From: JAKVAV01 sp047633195 | Lineage (GTDB): Bacteria; Bacteroidota; Bacteroidia; Flavobacteriales_D; Cryomorphaceae | Reading direction: 5' to 3' | Length of the DNA: 64,000 nucleotides | Assembly (NCBI GenBank): GCA_047633195.1 | Contig: JBLIEU010000005.1 | Span: forward strand, 1-64,000 | Shown: in pieces, positions 1 to 9,406 of the stretch | Position numbering within the stretch: position 1 is the first letter of the stretch | Layout of the letters: each line of letters starts with the position of its first letter | Translations under genes and position numbers: made by a program | Notes under the pieces: generated by a model | The model's input: only the letters and a program-made list of their open reading frames with translations | Database searches by the model: none | What the model was told of the DNA's origin: nothing

Positions 1-2084
1 TTGGTAAAATCAGAGAACAGTCTACGCTCTTATTGATCGTAATAGGCGGAGCTATGGTAGCTTTCGTTCTCGGTGATTTAGTTTCAAGTGGTGGAGTTTC
101 TCCCGCTGAGCAGTATGTAGGCGAGGTTTTCGGAGAAGAGATCGACATGTTGGAATACGAGCAAAGAGTTGAAGCTCAGGAGCAAAGTATGGCCAGTATC
201 GGTCAGCCTGTTTCAACAGCTCAAAAACAACAAATCAGAAATCAAGTCTGGAATGACATGATTCAAGAAAAGGTCATGTATCGGGAGCTCAATAAATTGG
301 GTATGCGAATAGGCCAAGACGAATACGACGATATTCGATTTGGTGAAAACGTGAGCGAGGAATTCGCCAACGGAGAGAACTTTAAAGATCCCGAAACAGG
401 TCAGTTTGACCCTCAGTTGGTTCAAAACTACTTTTCCTTCTTACAGGAACAATATCCCATATTCTACGAAAATCAGACGAATAAACTCGTTAACGAGAGA
501 TTGTACGTAAAGTACAACAACATTGTGCGAGGTGGGATTCATGTGAATACGCTTGATGCTAAAGATGAGTACTACCGCCAAAAGCAGAATGTACGATTCA
601 ACTATGTATTAAAAGAGTACGCTTCAGTCGCTGACAGTTTGGTAGATGTTTCTGACGCAGAGCTGAAAGCGTATTACGACGAACACAAAGACGAAGAGAG
701 TTTTAAAAGAGATGCATCAGTTGATTTGAGCTATGTAGTTTTTGATGTAGACCCAACCGCCGAGGATGAGGAGAATATCAAAACAGAGTTGACTTCATTT
801 ATCAACGAATTTCAGAAGACAGAAAAAGACTCCTTATTCGTTCTTAAATACAGCGACTCACGTCAAGCGGTAGCGCAAGCTATTGATGCTACGGGCAATG
901 ACGAACTTGCTGCGATGATTGAAAGCGCTGAAGAAGGAAGCGTAGTAGGTCCATATAAAATGGGTAATCGTTATGCCATCGTTAAAATCACTGAGATTGG
1001 TACCGAGGATAGAGCTACAGCTCGACATATTCTATTGTCAAATCAGGGCGGCCAGTCGATGGACGAATTGAAAGAAAGAGCCGATAGTCTTAAGCGAGTG
1101 ATCCAGCGTCAGAACAACTTCGAAGAGATGGTAACTGAATTCAGTGAAGATCCAGGTTCGATTCCTAACGGTGGAAAGTACGAAGACTTTAACCGTCAGC
1201 GGATGGTAGCTGAATTTACAACTGCTTCTTTCGATAAGCCAATTGGCTCGTTGAATATCGTTGAAACCACCTACGGTGTGCACCTTGTAGAGCCCTTAGA
1301 GCAAAAAGAGGCCAAGGTGATAAAAGGGATGGTTGTAGATGCAACGATTGAACCGTCAAACGAAACTTTCAATAAAGTATACGACGAAGCCAATGAGTTT
1401 TCTATCTCTGCTAAAGACCTTTCGTTAATGGAAGAAATGGCAAATGAGAGAGGCCTTGAAATCAAAGAAGCCAAGGAAGTTGGAGCTCTATCAAGAAACA
1501 TCCCAGGTGTTGCTGGATCGCAAGATGCAGTGAGATGGGCGCACAATCAGGAAGGAACTCAAGTAGGTATGTTGAGCGAGCCTTTCGAATTCAATCGCAA
1601 AATTGTGGTTGTAGCTTTGGTTGATCGAAGAGAGGCTGGTATTGTCTCTTTAGAAGATGTGAAAGAAGAGATTAAGCCTGAGGTTCTCCTTGAGAAAAAA
1701 GTGGTGATGTTTAAAGCTGAAATGAACGGGAAGACTGTTGAAGATTTGGCTGCGCTAGAAGAGTATACGGTCAAAACTGCATCCAATGTTTCTGAAAAGA
1801 AACCGTCAATTCCTGGTGGAGCTAGCGAGCCTTATATAGTAGGTTATGCCATTAGCATGACGAACGTTGGTGACGTGAGCGAGCCAATTCAAGGGAATAA
1901 AGGTGTCTACGTGATCCAATTGGAAGGCAAAGATTCTGTGGAGCCTAGAGAAGAGTACCTAACTTTTCAAGATGAGTTGCAAGAGAATAGAGCAAGTCAA
2001 ATGAAAACGTACACTACTGGAGTTTACAGAGCCTTGAAGGATATGGCTGACGTGAAAGATGACCGAGCGAAGTCGGCGAGATAG
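1..2084 (+). CDS. PpiD/SurA-like peptidylprolyl isomerase, 5' end outside window
   Basis: Membrane-anchored periplasmic foldase that should assist folding of exported and outer-membrane proteins. The open frame is already running at base 3 (GKIREQSTLLLIVIGG), so the TTG at 33 is not the true start; the start codon lies a few residues off the left edge. A single N-terminal membrane segment is followed by a long SurA_N-type helical region. A parvulin (PpiC) domain lies at about nt 1000-1310, beginning TARHILLS and ending near GVHLVEPL. A second, weaker parvulin-like repeat precedes the C-terminus, as in other Bacteroidota PpiD proteins of about 700 residues. An intrinsic terminator follows directly. 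The family call is firm; PpiD rather than SurA is inferred from the N-terminal anchor. Confidence 0.88.
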   Translation, partial: GKIREQSTLLLIVIGGAMVAFVLGDLVSSGGVSPAEQYVGEVFGEEIDMLEYEQRVEAQEQSMASIGQPVSTAQKQQIRNQVWNDMIQEKVMYRELNKLGMRIGQDEYDDIRFGENVSEEFANGENFKDPETGQFDPQLVQNYFSFLQEQYPIFYENQTNKLVNERLYVKYNNIVRGGIHVNTLDAKDEYYRQKQNVRFNYVLKEYASVADSLVDVSDAELKAYYDEHKDEESFKRDASVDLSYVVFDVDPTAEDEENIKTELTSFINEFQKTEKDSLFVLKYSDSRQAVAQAIDATGNDELAAMIESAEEGSVVGPYKMGNRYAIVKITEIGTEDRATARHILLSNQGGQSMDELKERADSLKRVIQRQNNFEEMVTEFSEDPGSIPNGGKYEDFNRQRMVAEFTTASFDKPIGSLNIVETTYGVHLVEPLEQKEAKVIKGMVVDATIEPSNETFNKVYDEANEFSISAKDLSLMEEMANERGLEIKEAKEVGALSRNIPGVAGSQDAVRWAHNQEGTQVGMLSEPFEFNRKIVVVALVDRREAGIVSLEDVKEEIKPEVLLEKKVVMFKAEMNGKTVEDLAALEEYTVKTASNVSEKKPSIPGGASEPYIVGYAISMTNVGDVSEPIQGNKGVYVIQLEGKDSVEPREEYLTFQDELQENRASQMKTYTTGVYRALKDMADVKDDRAKSAR

Positions 2085-2106
2085 AGTAAAATATTTTTAG
2101 ATCTGA

Positions 2107-2138
2107 GCCCGAAGCATTTAATGTTTCGGGCTTTTTTT
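2107..2138 (+). terminator. Intrinsic terminator after the PpiD-like gene
   Basis: A 10-bp stem (2107-2116 with 2122-2131, one G-T pair) closes a TTTAA loop and is followed by seven T. The T-run abuts the stop codon of the convergent rodA gene. The minus strand has no matching T-run, so it serves the plus strand only. Confidence 0.85.
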
Positions 2139-3456
2139 ATCTCAATACAACCAACCTCTCAGTATCCAGCTTTAGCAATATGAAGAGGAGAAGAGTAAAT
2201 CCCCACAAGGATGAGCCTCCGTAGCTAAAGAATGGCAGTGGTATACCGATTACAGGAGCAAGCCCGATGGTCATACCTATATTGATTAGCACGTGTAAAA
2301 AGAGAATACAGGCTACCGAATAGCCGTATATCCGTGTAAAGGTTGATCTCTGCCTTTCGGCAATGAAGATGATTCGTAGCATCAGAGCCAGAAAAATCAA
2401 TATAACAATCGAGCTACCGACAAACCCCCACTCTTCACCGATGGTGCAGAAAATGAAATCGGTGCTTTGCATCGGCACGTATTTATACTTTGTCAAGGTT
2501 CCATCTAGGTAGCCTTTGCCCGAAAAGCCTCCCGAACCGATAGCTGTTTTCGACTGCTTTACATTGTATCCTGCTCCTTGAGGATCTTCAGCTAAGCCAA
2601 GAAGAATATTGATTCGAATCTTCTGGTGAGGTTCCAAAACATTCTCAAAGACCTGATCAAGAGTTCCTATAAAGAGCAGGCTTCCAAGTGCGGTGCCTAT
2701 AAGTAGTATGTGATTTCTTCGTCTATACCGTGGCAAGATGAACCGCTGTATTCCGAAGAATGCCAAAACGGATAGGAGAACGATGAAGACCATCAAGATG
2801 TATTGACCTCCAATCGGGTTGCCAAATAAATCAATGGAAGTGGCTTTGAGCAAAAGTGAAAACACGGCCAAAACCATTGCCAGAAGGCCCAATAGCAGGA
2901 TGTTTCCCGAAAGTCCCTCGCGGTAAAGTACCAAGATGAAAGCGCAAAAAACCAATACCGTTCCCGTATCGGGTTGCATAAGAATGAGCAAAGCTGGAAT
3001 GGCAATAATAGCCGACGCCTTTACTTTAGTGCTAGTTTGCTGAATTTTTATATTGATTTGGCTCAAATAAAAAGCCAGCATTAGTGCAGTACCGAGCTTG
3101 GAAAATTCACTGGGCTGAATTCCAAAACTACCGAAGCCAAACCAAGCCTTAGCCCCATTTACTTCCTTTCCAAAAATCAAAACCAAGACCAGCAAGAGAG
3201 TGGTTACCCCAAATACGAGGGGTGCCGATCGCTTAATAAAAGAACCGTCAAAAAGCAATATAATGAGCGCCAGAACTATCGATGTGACTATCCAGATAAA
3301 CTGTTTCCCGTATTCTTGAGTCGAGTCAAACATGGAAGGATGCTCCAAATTATAACTCGCGGAGTAAATATTAAACCATCCCATTGTGGCCAATACGAGG
3401 AATATAGTAACGCTAATCCAGTCTAGATTTTTAACGATGTTTTGACCTCTAGGCAT
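2137..3456 (-). CDS. rodA: Rod-shape peptidoglycan glycosyltransferase RodA (SEDS family)
   Basis: Polytopic inner-membrane glycosyltransferase that polymerises lipid II in the elongasome, paired with the transpeptidase encoded next to it. The 439-residue protein is strongly hydrophobic with about ten membrane segments. It carries the SEDS signatures in the large loop (GSGGFSGKGYLDGTLTK, then STDFIFCTIGEEWG) and the C-terminal IPLPFFSYGGSS motif. It is the last gene of the purH-mreBCD-mrdA-rodA operon and lies 1 nt after mrdA. ATG start at 3456. RodA rather than FtsW follows from the mre/mrdA context. Confidence 0.96.
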   Translation of the reverse strand: MPRGQNIVKNLDWISVTIFLVLATMGWFNIYSASYNLEHPSMFDSTQEYGKQFIWIVTSIVLALIILLFDGSFIKRSAPLVFGVTTLLLVLVLIFGKEVNGAKAWFGFGSFGIQPSEFSKLGTALMLAFYLSQINIKIQQTSTKVKASAIIAIPALLILMQPDTGTVLVFCAFILVLYREGLSGNILLLGLLAMVLAVFSLLLKATSIDLFGNPIGGQYILMVFIVLLSVLAFFGIQRFILPRYRRRNHILLIGTALGSLLFIGTLDQVFENVLEPHQKIRINILLGLAEDPQGAGYNVKQSKTAIGSGGFSGKGYLDGTLTKYKYVPMQSTDFIFCTIGEEWGFVGSSIVILIFLALMLRIIFIAERQRSTFTRIYGYSVACILFLHVLINIGMTIGLAPVIGIPLPFFSYGGSSLWGFTLLLFILLKLDTERLVVLR

Positions 3457-3457
3457 C

Positions 3458-5263
3458 CTATTGATTCAATAAATTTCCGTCCAGCATCCTTTGTTCGACT
3501 CGCGGACGTGTAATGGTATCGGTAAGGTATTTTTCCATGACTAGGCTGGTTATTGGCGCAGCCCAGGTCGACCCATACCCTACGTTCTCCACATAAACGG
3601 CTACTGCAATTTTTGGATTATCCTTTGGTGCAAAGGCAATAAATATGGAGTGGTCTTTTCCGTGTGGATTTTGAGCTGTTCCCGTTTTACCGCACACCTC
3701 AATATCCTTGCTGAAACGGACACCTCGACCAGTCCCAGATTCTACAACTCGAAACATTCCGTCTACTACTTGATCAAAGTGCTCTACATCGATTCCCGTG
3801 AAATGCTTCTCCGTATAGGTGCTATCCGTAATAGGTTGTCCGTCTATTTCTTTGATTATGTGCGGGGTGTAAAACCAACCTCGATTGGCCAGAATGGCCG
3901 ATAAATTTGCCATTTGGACAGGGGTTACTCCGAGTTCTCCCTGGCCGATAGCCAATGAAATAGTGGTGTGGCCATTCCATCTGTGTTGACCATAAAATTT
4001 ATCATAGTAGGTAGTCTTTGGAACAAATCCATTTATTTCACTGGTCATGTCTACCTGTAGCTTACTTCCCAAGCCAAAGTTGGACAAGTGTTCTCTCCAC
4101 TTCTGATAACTTTCTTCGGTGGTGGGATACTTATCCATCAAGCGTTTGAAGACATTGCAGTAGTATGCGTTGCAACTCGTCTGAATCGAAAACTTCAAAT
4201 CAACCGGCGATGAGTGGGGGTGGCAACCGAGTCTTCTTCCTGCATAGTAGTAGCCACTATTGCAAGAAAAACGAGTAGTTGGATCAATAACTTCTTCTTG
4301 CAACCCAATTAAGCCTTGTATCAGCTTGAAGATTGATCCTGGCGGGTACCGTGCCATCAAGGATCGGTTGAATAGGGGTTTTAATGTGTCGGTGCTTAGT
4401 TCTCCATAATTTTTCCCTCTTATTCGCCCTACCAGAAGGTTCGGATCGTAATTAGGGTTGGTTACAATACAAAGAATTTCTCCAGTTGCAGGCTCGATTG
4501 CCACGACGCTTCCCCGCTTATTTTTCATGAGCAATTCTGCGTATTCCTGCAATTCTAAATCTATGGCGGAGGTTATGTTTTCTCCAGCTTTCGCGAATGA
4601 ATCATATTCTCCTCCGCTGTAAGAACTTCGCTCATTGTTATGCACGTCTACCAGAACAACTCTTTTGCCGCGATTGCCACGGAGCACTTCTTCGTAGATA
4701 CTCTCAACGCCATTGGCGCCGATGTAGTCACCACGTTCGTAGTAGGAATTTTTTTCAATAATCTTCGGCGTTACTTCGCTCACATAACCCATGGCATGAG
4801 CTGCCACGGCACTTGGGTAGTTCCTCAAAGTTCTCGGTTGCCCATAGAATCCTTTAAAACGGTGTAGGTTTTCAGCCAAATCAGTGTATTCCGACGCAGG
4901 TATCTGTTTGATTAATACGGATGGTTTATAACGGCTGTAGTTTCGAGCCTTTTCTAATTTTTTGTTAAAGGTCTCACGGTCAATTCTTGCCAATCTGCAA
5001 AACGCTACAGTATCAAAAGGGTCAACATCCCTAGGCAAAATCATGAGATCATAAACGGGAGTATTGCTCACAATGATATTGCCCTTTCGGTCGTAGATTA
5101 ATCCACGAGAAGGGTATTCGATAATCACTCGTTCCGACGATTTAGTGGCGAGTATTTTCCAACTATCATCGACTACCTGAATGTAGAATAGCCTGACTAT
5201 AAAGATGATGCCGATGAAGAGAAAAATCAATAGGATGACAAACTTACGACCTCCTAGATTCAT
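3458..5263 (-). CDS. mrdA: Penicillin-binding protein 2, elongation transpeptidase
   Basis: Class B PBP that cross-links peptidoglycan during lateral growth. One N-terminal membrane helix (about residues 8-30) is followed by the dimerisation domain. The transpeptidase domain holds all three active-site motifs: SxxK as SIFK near residue 309, SxN as SCN near 364, and KTG near 524 (CGKTGTAQNPHG). Its 601 residues are usual for the family. The start ATG overlaps the mreD stop in an ATGA junction, which suggests translational coupling. It is the expected partner of the adjacent rodA. Confidence 0.96.
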   Translation of the reverse strand: MNLGGRKFVILLIFLFIGIIFIVRLFYIQVVDDSWKILATKSSERVIIEYPSRGLIYDRKGNIIVSNTPVYDLMILPRDVDPFDTVAFCRLARIDRETFNKKLEKARNYSRYKPSVLIKQIPASEYTDLAENLHRFKGFYGQPRTLRNYPSAVAAHAMGYVSEVTPKIIEKNSYYERGDYIGANGVESIYEEVLRGNRGKRVVLVDVHNNERSSYSGGEYDSFAKAGENITSAIDLELQEYAELLMKNKRGSVVAIEPATGEILCIVTNPNYDPNLLVGRIRGKNYGELSTDTLKPLFNRSLMARYPPGSIFKLIQGLIGLQEEVIDPTTRFSCNSGYYYAGRRLGCHPHSSPVDLKFSIQTSCNAYYCNVFKRLMDKYPTTEESYQKWREHLSNFGLGSKLQVDMTSEINGFVPKTTYYDKFYGQHRWNGHTTISLAIGQGELGVTPVQMANLSAILANRGWFYTPHIIKEIDGQPITDSTYTEKHFTGIDVEHFDQVVDGMFRVVESGTGRGVRFSKDIEVCGKTGTAQNPHGKDHSIFIAFAPKDNPKIAVAVYVENVGYGSTWAAPITSLVMEKYLTDTITRPRVEQRMLDGNLLNQ

Positions 5264-5787
5264 GCTGCTGATGTGCGTTTTGTGTTAAATACTAAATATT
5301 GTGTGAGTACAATTATGATTAAGGTAAATGCCGAACTCAAAATTACGCGCAATAAGGTGGTGAAGAAACCTTTGAGTGAATATACTTCAACGTAAAAAAG
5401 CCAAAAATGGTGCGCCAAAACCAGGACTGATGCGTACTTCAAAAACCAAGAAAGTCCTTGATCAGAAATCGTCGGTTGCTGCCCGAATTCATAGCCGTCT
5501 CGTGGCGCGATGGCGCTGAGATATACAGGGCGCAGAAAGGCTAAGAACACGCAAGCTGATGCATGGATGCCGATTGTATTGGTAAACATATCAATGGATA
5601 AGCCCATGATCAAGCCTAAAATTAATTCCAACCACCGCGGGGTTTCCATAGGGAGCATCAGCAAAAACAAGATGTACAAGTAAGGGATGGCCATTCCTTG
5701 GAGTAGGTTAATGTCATTGAGAATGAGCCCTTGCAGGAAAACAAGCAACAGAAATCGACCGACGTTTCTAATTATCTCACTGACCAT
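5260..5787 (-). CDS. mreD: Rod shape-determining protein MreD
   Basis: Small polytopic membrane protein of the elongasome, 175 residues with about five hydrophobic segments. MreD sequences diverge strongly, so the call rests mainly on length, topology and position between mreC and mrdA. Its start overlaps the end of mreC by 11 nt and its stop overlaps the mrdA start by 4 nt. Start is ATG at 5787. Confidence 0.88.
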   Translation of the reverse strand: MVSEIIRNVGRFLLLVFLQGLILNDINLLQGMAIPYLYILFLLMLPMETPRWLELILGLIMGLSIDMFTNTIGIHASACVFLAFLRPVYLSAIAPRDGYEFGQQPTISDQGLSWFLKYASVLVLAHHFWLFYVEVYSLKGFFTTLLRVILSSAFTLIIIVLTQYLVFNTKRTSAA

Positions 5788-6613
5788 CTTTCTCTGTTTG
5801 CGTTTCCAATTCGCGTTGTTCCTCTTTGAGTATGTTTTCTATCAAGTCCACGTATCGAAGCTTATTGAAGTCCACGGCTAGTTTCACACTAATCTCGTGG
5901 AAATTGCTTCCCTCGTTCAAGGCTACTTCGTTAATCACTCCAATGGGAATTCCTTTCGGATAAATAGCTGAAGCTCCACGAGTGACTATCGTGTCTCCGA
6001 TCATCACATCTACATGTCGGGGTACATCAATCAAGCTGGCAAATTGATAATCTTCACCTTCCCATTTTAGTAGACCAAAGTTAGCGGTCCGTTTCAATTC
6101 GGCACTCGCAATAAATCGCTGATTAATGATAGGGATTACCGTACTAAAATGCTCTGATACATACTTTACCACTCCCACCAATCCATCTGTTCCTATCACT
6201 CCCATTTCGGGAACGATACCTTCTTTAAGCCCTTTGTTTATGGTGAGGTAATTAAGCTGCTTATTGATAGAGCTATTGACGATTTGAGCGGACTTATAGC
6301 GGAACTTACGTTCTCGGAGGGTGTCGTTGATCATTACGAAGTGCTCATTCACACTCACGAATGATTCTGGAATTTGATTACGTAGTTCCTCGTTTTCCAC
6401 AGAGAGTTCATCGTTTACTCTTTGCAATTCGATGTACTCAGTCAGGTTGCTTTTCCAAGCAAATAAGTTCCCTACCAGTCGATTCGAAGAGTTGACAAAA
6501 TTCGCTTGATGGAAACGGTTGTTTGAATAGATCAAATAAAAGCACAGCACTTGAAGCACCAAAAAGAAAAGGAAGATGTGGTATTTGACCAGAAAGCGAA
6601 CAAAATTCCTCAT
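5777..6613 (-). CDS. mreC: Rod shape-determining protein MreC
   Basis: Bitopic periplasmic scaffold that links MreB filaments to PBP2/RodA. The 278-residue protein has a short cytoplasmic tail and one membrane helix (about residues 10-30). A coiled-coil stretch follows (around ELQRVNDELSVENEELRNQ), then the paired beta-barrel domain with characteristic glycines such as GLVGVVKYVSEHFSTVIP. The C-terminus is charged and glutamate-rich. It lies 18 nt downstream of mreB. Confidence 0.94.
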   Translation of the reverse strand: MRNFVRFLVKYHIFLFFLVLQVLCFYLIYSNNRFHQANFVNSSNRLVGNLFAWKSNLTEYIELQRVNDELSVENEELRNQIPESFVSVNEHFVMINDTLRERKFRYKSAQIVNSSINKQLNYLTINKGLKEGIVPEMGVIGTDGLVGVVKYVSEHFSTVIPIINQRFIASAELKRTANFGLLKWEGEDYQFASLIDVPRHVDVMIGDTIVTRGASAIYPKGIPIGVINEVALNEGSNFHEISVKLAVDFNKLRYVDLIENILKEEQRELETQTEKDGQ

Positions 6614-6631
6614 CGATATTTACTCCTTTCT

Positions 6632-7657
6632 TTAATCTCTCATTAAGAATTGGAAACGATCAATATTTTTCAAGGCTATACCTGTTCCTCTAGCTACAGC
6701 TCTCAATGGATCTTCCGCAATATGAACGGGTAATTTCGTTTTTAGAGAAATACGCTTGTCCAAGCCTCGTAGCATCGAACCACCTCCGGCTAGGTAGATA
6801 CCTGTTCGGTAAATATCAGCTGAAAGCTCTGGTGGCGTTTGTTCCAAAGCACTGAGAATTGCTTCTTCAATCTTCGAGATCGATTTATCCAAAGCGTGTG
6901 CAATTTCGGAATAGCTTACCTGAATTTCTTTCGGGATACCCGTCATTAAGTCTCTTCCGCGAACGGCGTAATCTTCTGGCGGATCATCTAACTCGGGAAG
7001 TGAAGAACCCACCTCGATTTTAATCTGCTCAGCGGTGCGCTCACCTACCAGAATATTGTGCTGGCGGCGCATGTACTCTTCAATGTCTTTAGTAAATTCG
7101 TCCCCTGCAATGCGAATATTCTTATCGCAAACAATACCTCCAAGAGCGATTACGGCGATTTCACTTGTACCACCTCCGATGTCAATGATCATGTTTCCCA
7201 TCGGTTCCTCCACGTCAATACCGATACCGATTGCTGCGGCCATTGGCTCATGAATGAGGTAAACTTCTTTTGCTCCAGCGTGCTCGGCTGAGTCGCGTAC
7301 GGCACGTTTTTCAACTTCCGTTATTCCCGAGGGAATACAAATTACCATTCTCAAAGAAGGTGTAAACCATGATTTTCCTGGTTTGATCATTTTGATCATT
7401 CCACGAATCATCGCTTCGGCTGCTTGGAAATCGGCAATTACACCATCTTTCAGCGGCCTTATGGTTTTTATGTTTTCGTGGGTCTTTCCATGCATTTGTT
7501 GGGCTTGCCGTCCAATGGCAATGATTTTACCCGTAGTGCGGTCTTTCGCAACGATAGAGGGTTCGTCCACAACTACCTTATCATTGTAAATGATCAAGGT
7601 GTTTGCCGTTCCCAAGTCAATGGCTATCTCTTGCGTAAAAAAGCTAAACAGACCCAT
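6632..7657 (-). CDS. mreB: Rod shape-determining actin homologue MreB
   Basis: Bacterial actin that forms membrane-bound filaments directing elongation synthesis. The nucleotide-binding motifs are intact: phosphate-1 IDLGTANT at residues 14-21, phosphate-2 DIGGGTSEIAVI near 160, and the adenosine motif YLAGGGSMLRGLD near 290. The 341-residue length and the N-terminal MGLFSFFTQEIAIDLGTA are typical. It starts 18 nt after the purH stop with no terminator between, so it is probably co-transcribed with purH. Confidence 0.98.
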   Translation of the reverse strand: MGLFSFFTQEIAIDLGTANTLIIYNDKVVVDEPSIVAKDRTTGKIIAIGRQAQQMHGKTHENIKTIRPLKDGVIADFQAAEAMIRGMIKMIKPGKSWFTPSLRMVICIPSGITEVEKRAVRDSAEHAGAKEVYLIHEPMAAAIGIGIDVEEPMGNMIIDIGGGTSEIAVIALGGIVCDKNIRIAGDEFTKDIEEYMRRQHNILVGERTAEQIKIEVGSSLPELDDPPEDYAVRGRDLMTGIPKEIQVSYSEIAHALDKSISKIEEAILSALEQTPPELSADIYRTGIYLAGGGSMLRGLDKRISLKTKLPVHIAEDPLRAVARGTGIALKNIDRFQFLMRD

Positions 7658-7675
7658 ATAAGGTTTCTTTCAAAG

Positions 7676-9199
7676 TTAGTGCTTAAAGTGTCTTTTACCT
7701 GTAAATACCATCGAAATGTTGTTTTCGTTACAGTAATCCACAGAAAGTTGATCTTTTATTGAACCACCCGGTTGTACGACCGATCTGATTCCTGCATTGT
7801 GAGCGATTTCGACGCTATCGGGAAAAGGGAAAAAAGCATCCGATGCCATTACAGCACCCTCCAAACTGAGCTCAAAATTTCTTGCTTTTTCAATGGCTTG
7901 TTTCAATGCGTCAATTCGCGATGTTTGGCCTGTACCACTTGCCAGTAGCTGTTTGTTCTTCGCCAGAACAATGGTATTCGATTTTGTGTGTTTGCAAAGT
8001 TTTGAAGCAAATACCAAATCATCTATATCCTCTTCAGAAGGATGAGTATTGGTGGCGACTTTAAAGTCTTCTTTTCTGTCCGTAACAGAATTTTTGTCCT
8101 GCCACAAGTAGCCATTCAAAGTAGTTCTAAGAATGGTCTTAGGCCATTCAACTTGTTTTTGCTTCAGCAGAATTCGGTTCTTTTTGGATTTTAAAACCTC
8201 AAGAGCCGCATCGTCAAAATCAGGAGCTATGACCACTTCACAGAATATTTTATTGACTTCTTCAGCAGTATCTGCATCAATGGGCATATTGGCAATAAGC
8301 ACTCCTCCGAAAGCTGAAACAGGATCGCCCGCAAGAGCATCTTGGAATGCAGCTTTCAGGTTTGGCCGTACTGCCATTCCGCAAGCATTATTGTGTTTCA
8401 TAATCGCAAAGGCAGGATCGCCATCTTGGAATTCGTTCATCAGCATTACCGCTGCATCAACATCCAAAAGGTTATTGTACGAAAGCTCCTTGCCGTGAAG
8501 TTGATCGAATACTTCGTCGAGATCACCGTAAAAACGTCCCCTTTGGTGAGGGTTTTCTCCGTATCGGAGCGATTTCCCATTCCCTTGACTCACTTTGAGT
8601 GACGGCATCTCGTCATCTTGGCTAAAGTAGCTGTAGATAGCCGAGTCGTAATGAGAAGAGATTTCGAAAGCTCTAGCAGCCATTTTTTTTCGATCGGCTA
8701 TTTCTGATGCACCATTGTTTCGATCCAAAATTTCCAAAAGATCACCGTATGAATCTCGGCTCGGAATAATGAGTACGTCTTTGAAATTTTTAGCGGCAGC
8801 GCGGATCAATGAAATTCCTCCAATATCGATTTTCTCAATTATGTCTTGCTCTGCTGCTTCTGAAGCCACCGTATCTTCAAAAGGGTAGAGATCTACTATC
8901 ACCAAATCTATTTCGGGAATTGCGTACTCTTCCAATTGAGCTATGTCACCTGTTTCTGCTCTTCTTGCCAAAATGCCTCCAAAAATTTTTGGATGTAGCG
9001 TTTTAACTCTTCCACCCAAAATACTTGGGTAAGCTGTAAGATCTTCTACTGCTTCAACTTCTGCTCCTTGCTCTCGAATGAATTTTTCCGTTCCTCCAGT
9101 AGAGTAAATAGTGACATTAAGCTGCTTAAGCTTGGCTATGACGGGTTCCAACCGATCTTTGTGGAATGCGGAAATAAGGGCTGATTTAATCGGCTTCAA
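7676..9199 (-). CDS. purH: Bifunctional AICAR transformylase / IMP cyclohydrolase
   Basis: Catalyses the last two steps of de novo IMP synthesis in the cytoplasm. The N-terminal MGS-like cyclohydrolase domain (about residues 1-145) contains STGGTEKFI. The transformylase domain contains the catalytic-loop motif MKHNNACGMA and ends in TGKRHFKH. Its 507 residues match the family. No in-frame ATG is available; the start is a TTG at 9199, placing the expected KPIKSALIS sequence at the N-terminus. It heads the mre operon, which would tie purine synthesis to cell-shape gene transcription if no internal promoter exists. Confidence 0.97.
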   Translation of the reverse strand: MKPIKSALISAFHKDRLEPVIAKLKQLNVTIYSTGGTEKFIREQGAEVEAVEDLTAYPSILGGRVKTLHPKIFGGILARRAETGDIAQLEEYAIPEIDLVIVDLYPFEDTVASEAAEQDIIEKIDIGGISLIRAAAKNFKDVLIIPSRDSYGDLLEILDRNNGASEIADRKKMAARAFEISSHYDSAIYSYFSQDDEMPSLKVSQGNGKSLRYGENPHQRGRFYGDLDEVFDQLHGKELSYNNLLDVDAAVMLMNEFQDGDPAFAIMKHNNACGMAVRPNLKAAFQDALAGDPVSAFGGVLIANMPIDADTAEEVNKIFCEVVIAPDFDDAALEVLKSKKNRILLKQKQVEWPKTILRTTLNGYLWQDKNSVTDRKEDFKVATNTHPSEEDIDDLVFASKLCKHTKSNTIVLAKNKQLLASGTGQTSRIDALKQAIEKARNFELSLEGAVMASDAFFPFPDSVEIAHNAGIRSVVQPGGSIKDQLSVDYCNENNISMVFTGKRHFKH

Positions 9200-9371
9200 G
9201 ACAGGATTTCTTTTGAACTTAGTACAATGTGCAATGTTAACAAGAAATGCCGTATCGAAGCCACTGATGACGCGGCTTTTGTGGGGGATGTTGATAAAAT
9301 AGGAACCCTGTTAATAACCTGATTCTTCTTCTTTTTACATGAGCGGTTCGAAACTATCCGATCGAGGGGCT

Positions 9372-9379
9372 TAATTTTG
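9372..9379 (+). promoter_or_regulatory. Candidate -7 element for the ABC permease gene
   Basis: TAATTTTG matches the Bacteroidota sigma-A -7 consensus TAnnTTTG, 27 nt before the ATG at 9407. No clear TTG lies at the expected -33 position (the sequence there is TTC). The rest of the 207-nt gap to purH shows no other structure I can name. Confidence 0.45.
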
Positions 9380-9406
9380 ATTCGGACATTCTAAATCCAG
9401 ACACTG

